42,450 bases of DNA from assembly GCA_021836865.1 (NCBI GenBank), contig JAKBHH010000025.1, positions 1 to 42,450 on the forward strand. The letters are read 5' to 3'. This stretch comes from Acidobacteriota bacterium (GTDB taxonomy: Bacteria; Acidobacteriota; Terriglobia; Terriglobales; Acidobacteriaceae). The notes beneath the pieces are model-generated. The model had not been told where the DNA came from, did no database searches, and worked only from the letters and a program-made list of their open reading frames with translations. A program made the translations under genes and the position numbers. Numbering within the stretch: the stretch's first letter is position 1; every line of letters starts with the position of its first letter. Below are positions 41,466 to 42,450 of this stretch, in pieces.

Positions 41466-42450
41466 ATGACCAATCCATCCCTGACCCCCGCGCCGGTCCG
41501 GCGGCTGCTTTCGTTGGATGTGGTGCGGGGCATCACGATCGCCTTCATGATTATGGTGAACAACAACGGCGGACCCGGCTCGTGGCACTTCATGAATCAC
41601 GCGCAGTGGAACGGGCTGACGCCGACCGACCTGGTCTTTCCCACGTTTGTCTTTGTAGTGGGCGTATCGGTGGTCTTTGCTACTGAGGCGCGGCTGGCTC
41701 GCGGCGCCACACGCGCTGAGCTGGCCCGGCACACGGTGCAGCGCGCGGTCATTCTGTTTCTGCTGGGCATCGTGGTCAACAGTTTTCCCTTCTTTGCGTT
41801 GCCGCACATGCGCTTTTACGGCGTGCTGCAGAGAATCGCCGTCTGCTATCTGGCGGTGGGTCTCTTCTATCTGTGGGACAATCGCGTCTGGACAAAAGTT
41901 GCCGCGCTCGCGGTCGCGCTGATCGGTTACTGGATCCTGGTGCGCTGGACTCCGATCCCCGGCGTGGGCGTGCCGGGCCGCGATGTGCCCTTCATGGACC
42001 AGACGCAAAACCTCGTCTCGTGGATTGACCGGCATGTCTTTCCACATCACCTGTACCTGTCAGCGCCGGACCACAACGTGCGCGACCCCGAGGGCCTTTT
42101 AAGCGATCTGCCCGCGATCGGCACCGCGCTTATCGGCATCCTGGCGGGGCTGTGGCTGCGCACAGGCAAGACGATCGCCACCAAGACGGCGGGGCTTGCG
42201 GGAGCGGCTCTGGTCAGTCTGGCGCTGGGGTATCTGTGGTCGCTTGAGTTCCCGCTGAACAAGAATATGTGGACCAGTTCGTTTGTATTGGTGGCAGCGG
42301 GCTACTCGCTGGCGCTGCTCGCGCTGGCCTACTGGGCGGTGGAGCAGAAGGGATGGCGCAAGGGCTGGACCTGGGTGTGGCTGGTTTTCGGGTCAAATGC
42401 GATTGCGGCCTACATGTTCAGCGAACTGCTGCCGAGCGCGCTTTACAATG
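41466..42450 (+). CDS. DUF5009/HGSNAT-like membrane acyltransferase (3' end beyond window)
   Basis: Translated by hand; open from the ATG at 41466 to the right edge (328 codons). 'LDVVRGITIAFMIMVNNNGG' and 'FMNHAQWNGLTPTDLVFPTF' are the diagnostic N-terminal motifs of the heparan-alpha-glucosaminide N-acetyltransferase / DUF5009 family; the His in NHAQWNG is the position of the proposed catalytic His. 'HMRFYGVLQRIAVCYL' also fits. Nine or so membrane helices are visible up to the edge. Bacterial members are thought to move acetyl groups across the membrane onto sugars. It is divergent from the OPT transporter and has a GGGAG about 12 nt before the ATG. Confidence 0.9.
   Translation, partial: MTNPSLTPAPVRRLLSLDVVRGITIAFMIMVNNNGGPGSWHFMNHAQWNGLTPTDLVFPTFVFVVGVSVVFATEARLARGATRAELARHTVQRAVILFLLGIVVNSFPFFALPHMRFYGVLQRIAVCYLAVGLFYLWDNRVWTKVAALAVALIGYWILVRWTPIPGVGVPGRDVPFMDQTQNLVSWIDRHVFPHHLYLSAPDHNVRDPEGLLSDLPAIGTALIGILAGLWLRTGKTIATKTAGLAGAALVSLALGYLWSLEFPLNKNMWTSSFVLVAAGYSLALLALAYWAVEQKGWRKGWTWVWLVFGSNAIAAYMFSELLPSALYN

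Noticed and set aside
1-42450. tRNA, rRNA, IS element, integrase, attachment site, replication origin
   Set aside because: I looked for cloverleaf-like and transposase-like patterns and saw none; this was by eye, so short RNAs could be missed.

Overview
The window is about 42.5 kb of dense, GC-rich bacterial chromosome. The gene content points to the Acidobacteriota, class Terriglobia (Acidobacteriaceae and relatives). The reasons are an Oar-type TonB-dependent receptor with an N-terminal carboxypeptidase-regulatory domain, a MoxR/DUF58/DUF4129/DUF4350 operon, an ECF sigma factor beside a zinc-finger/TPR membrane protein, and a secreted two-domain VOC protein. The placement is an inference from gene content; no marker gene was compared.

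Layout. 1-2341 (minus): an ECF sigma factor followed by a zinc-finger, single-TM, TPR-like protein that runs off the left edge. 2490-8278 (plus): five genes, four of whose junctions overlap or nearly overlap, for a membrane protein, DUF4129, DUF4350, a MoxR AAA+ ATPase and DUF58. 8419-8868: a truncated haemoglobin. 8963-10966 (minus): a visibly lower-GC cassette of three genes, namely a SAMHD1/YwfO-like HD phosphohydrolase, a YwgA-like protein overlapping it by 50 bp with its own AGGAGG, and a 49-residue basic protein. 11225-12244 (minus): obgE. 12594-17382 (plus): the large TonB receptor and the exported VOC protein.

17450-27595 (minus) is a tight housekeeping run in the order valS-nadC-birA-coaX-(239-aa unknown)-rlmD-comEC, with gaps of 3-38 bp or short overlaps. 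It covers tRNA charging, NAD, biotin-transfer and CoA metabolism, rRNA modification and DNA uptake. 27742-32733 (minus) is another run, pmbA-(short UvrC-like nuclease)-rpe-(BamD-like TPR protein), ending at a good intrinsic terminator. A Sel1-repeat gene on the plus strand separates pmbA from tldD (33741-35195, minus).

35317-39015 (plus) holds small or accessory genes: a histidine-rich exported peptide, a YfiT/DinB-type metalloprotein, a 531-aa protein with a C-terminal PD-(D/E)XK nuclease-like domain, a small one-TM protein behind a Crp/Fnr-type palindrome, and an SRPBCC protein. 39107-41287 (minus) is an OPT-family transporter. A DUF5009/HGSNAT-like membrane acyltransferase starts at 41466 and runs off the right edge.

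I saw no tRNA, rRNA, CRISPR array, transposase or integrase. The best candidate for something undescribed is the three-gene HD/YwgA/basic-peptide cassette at 8963-10966. The PD-(D/E)XK protein at 36131-37726 is second.
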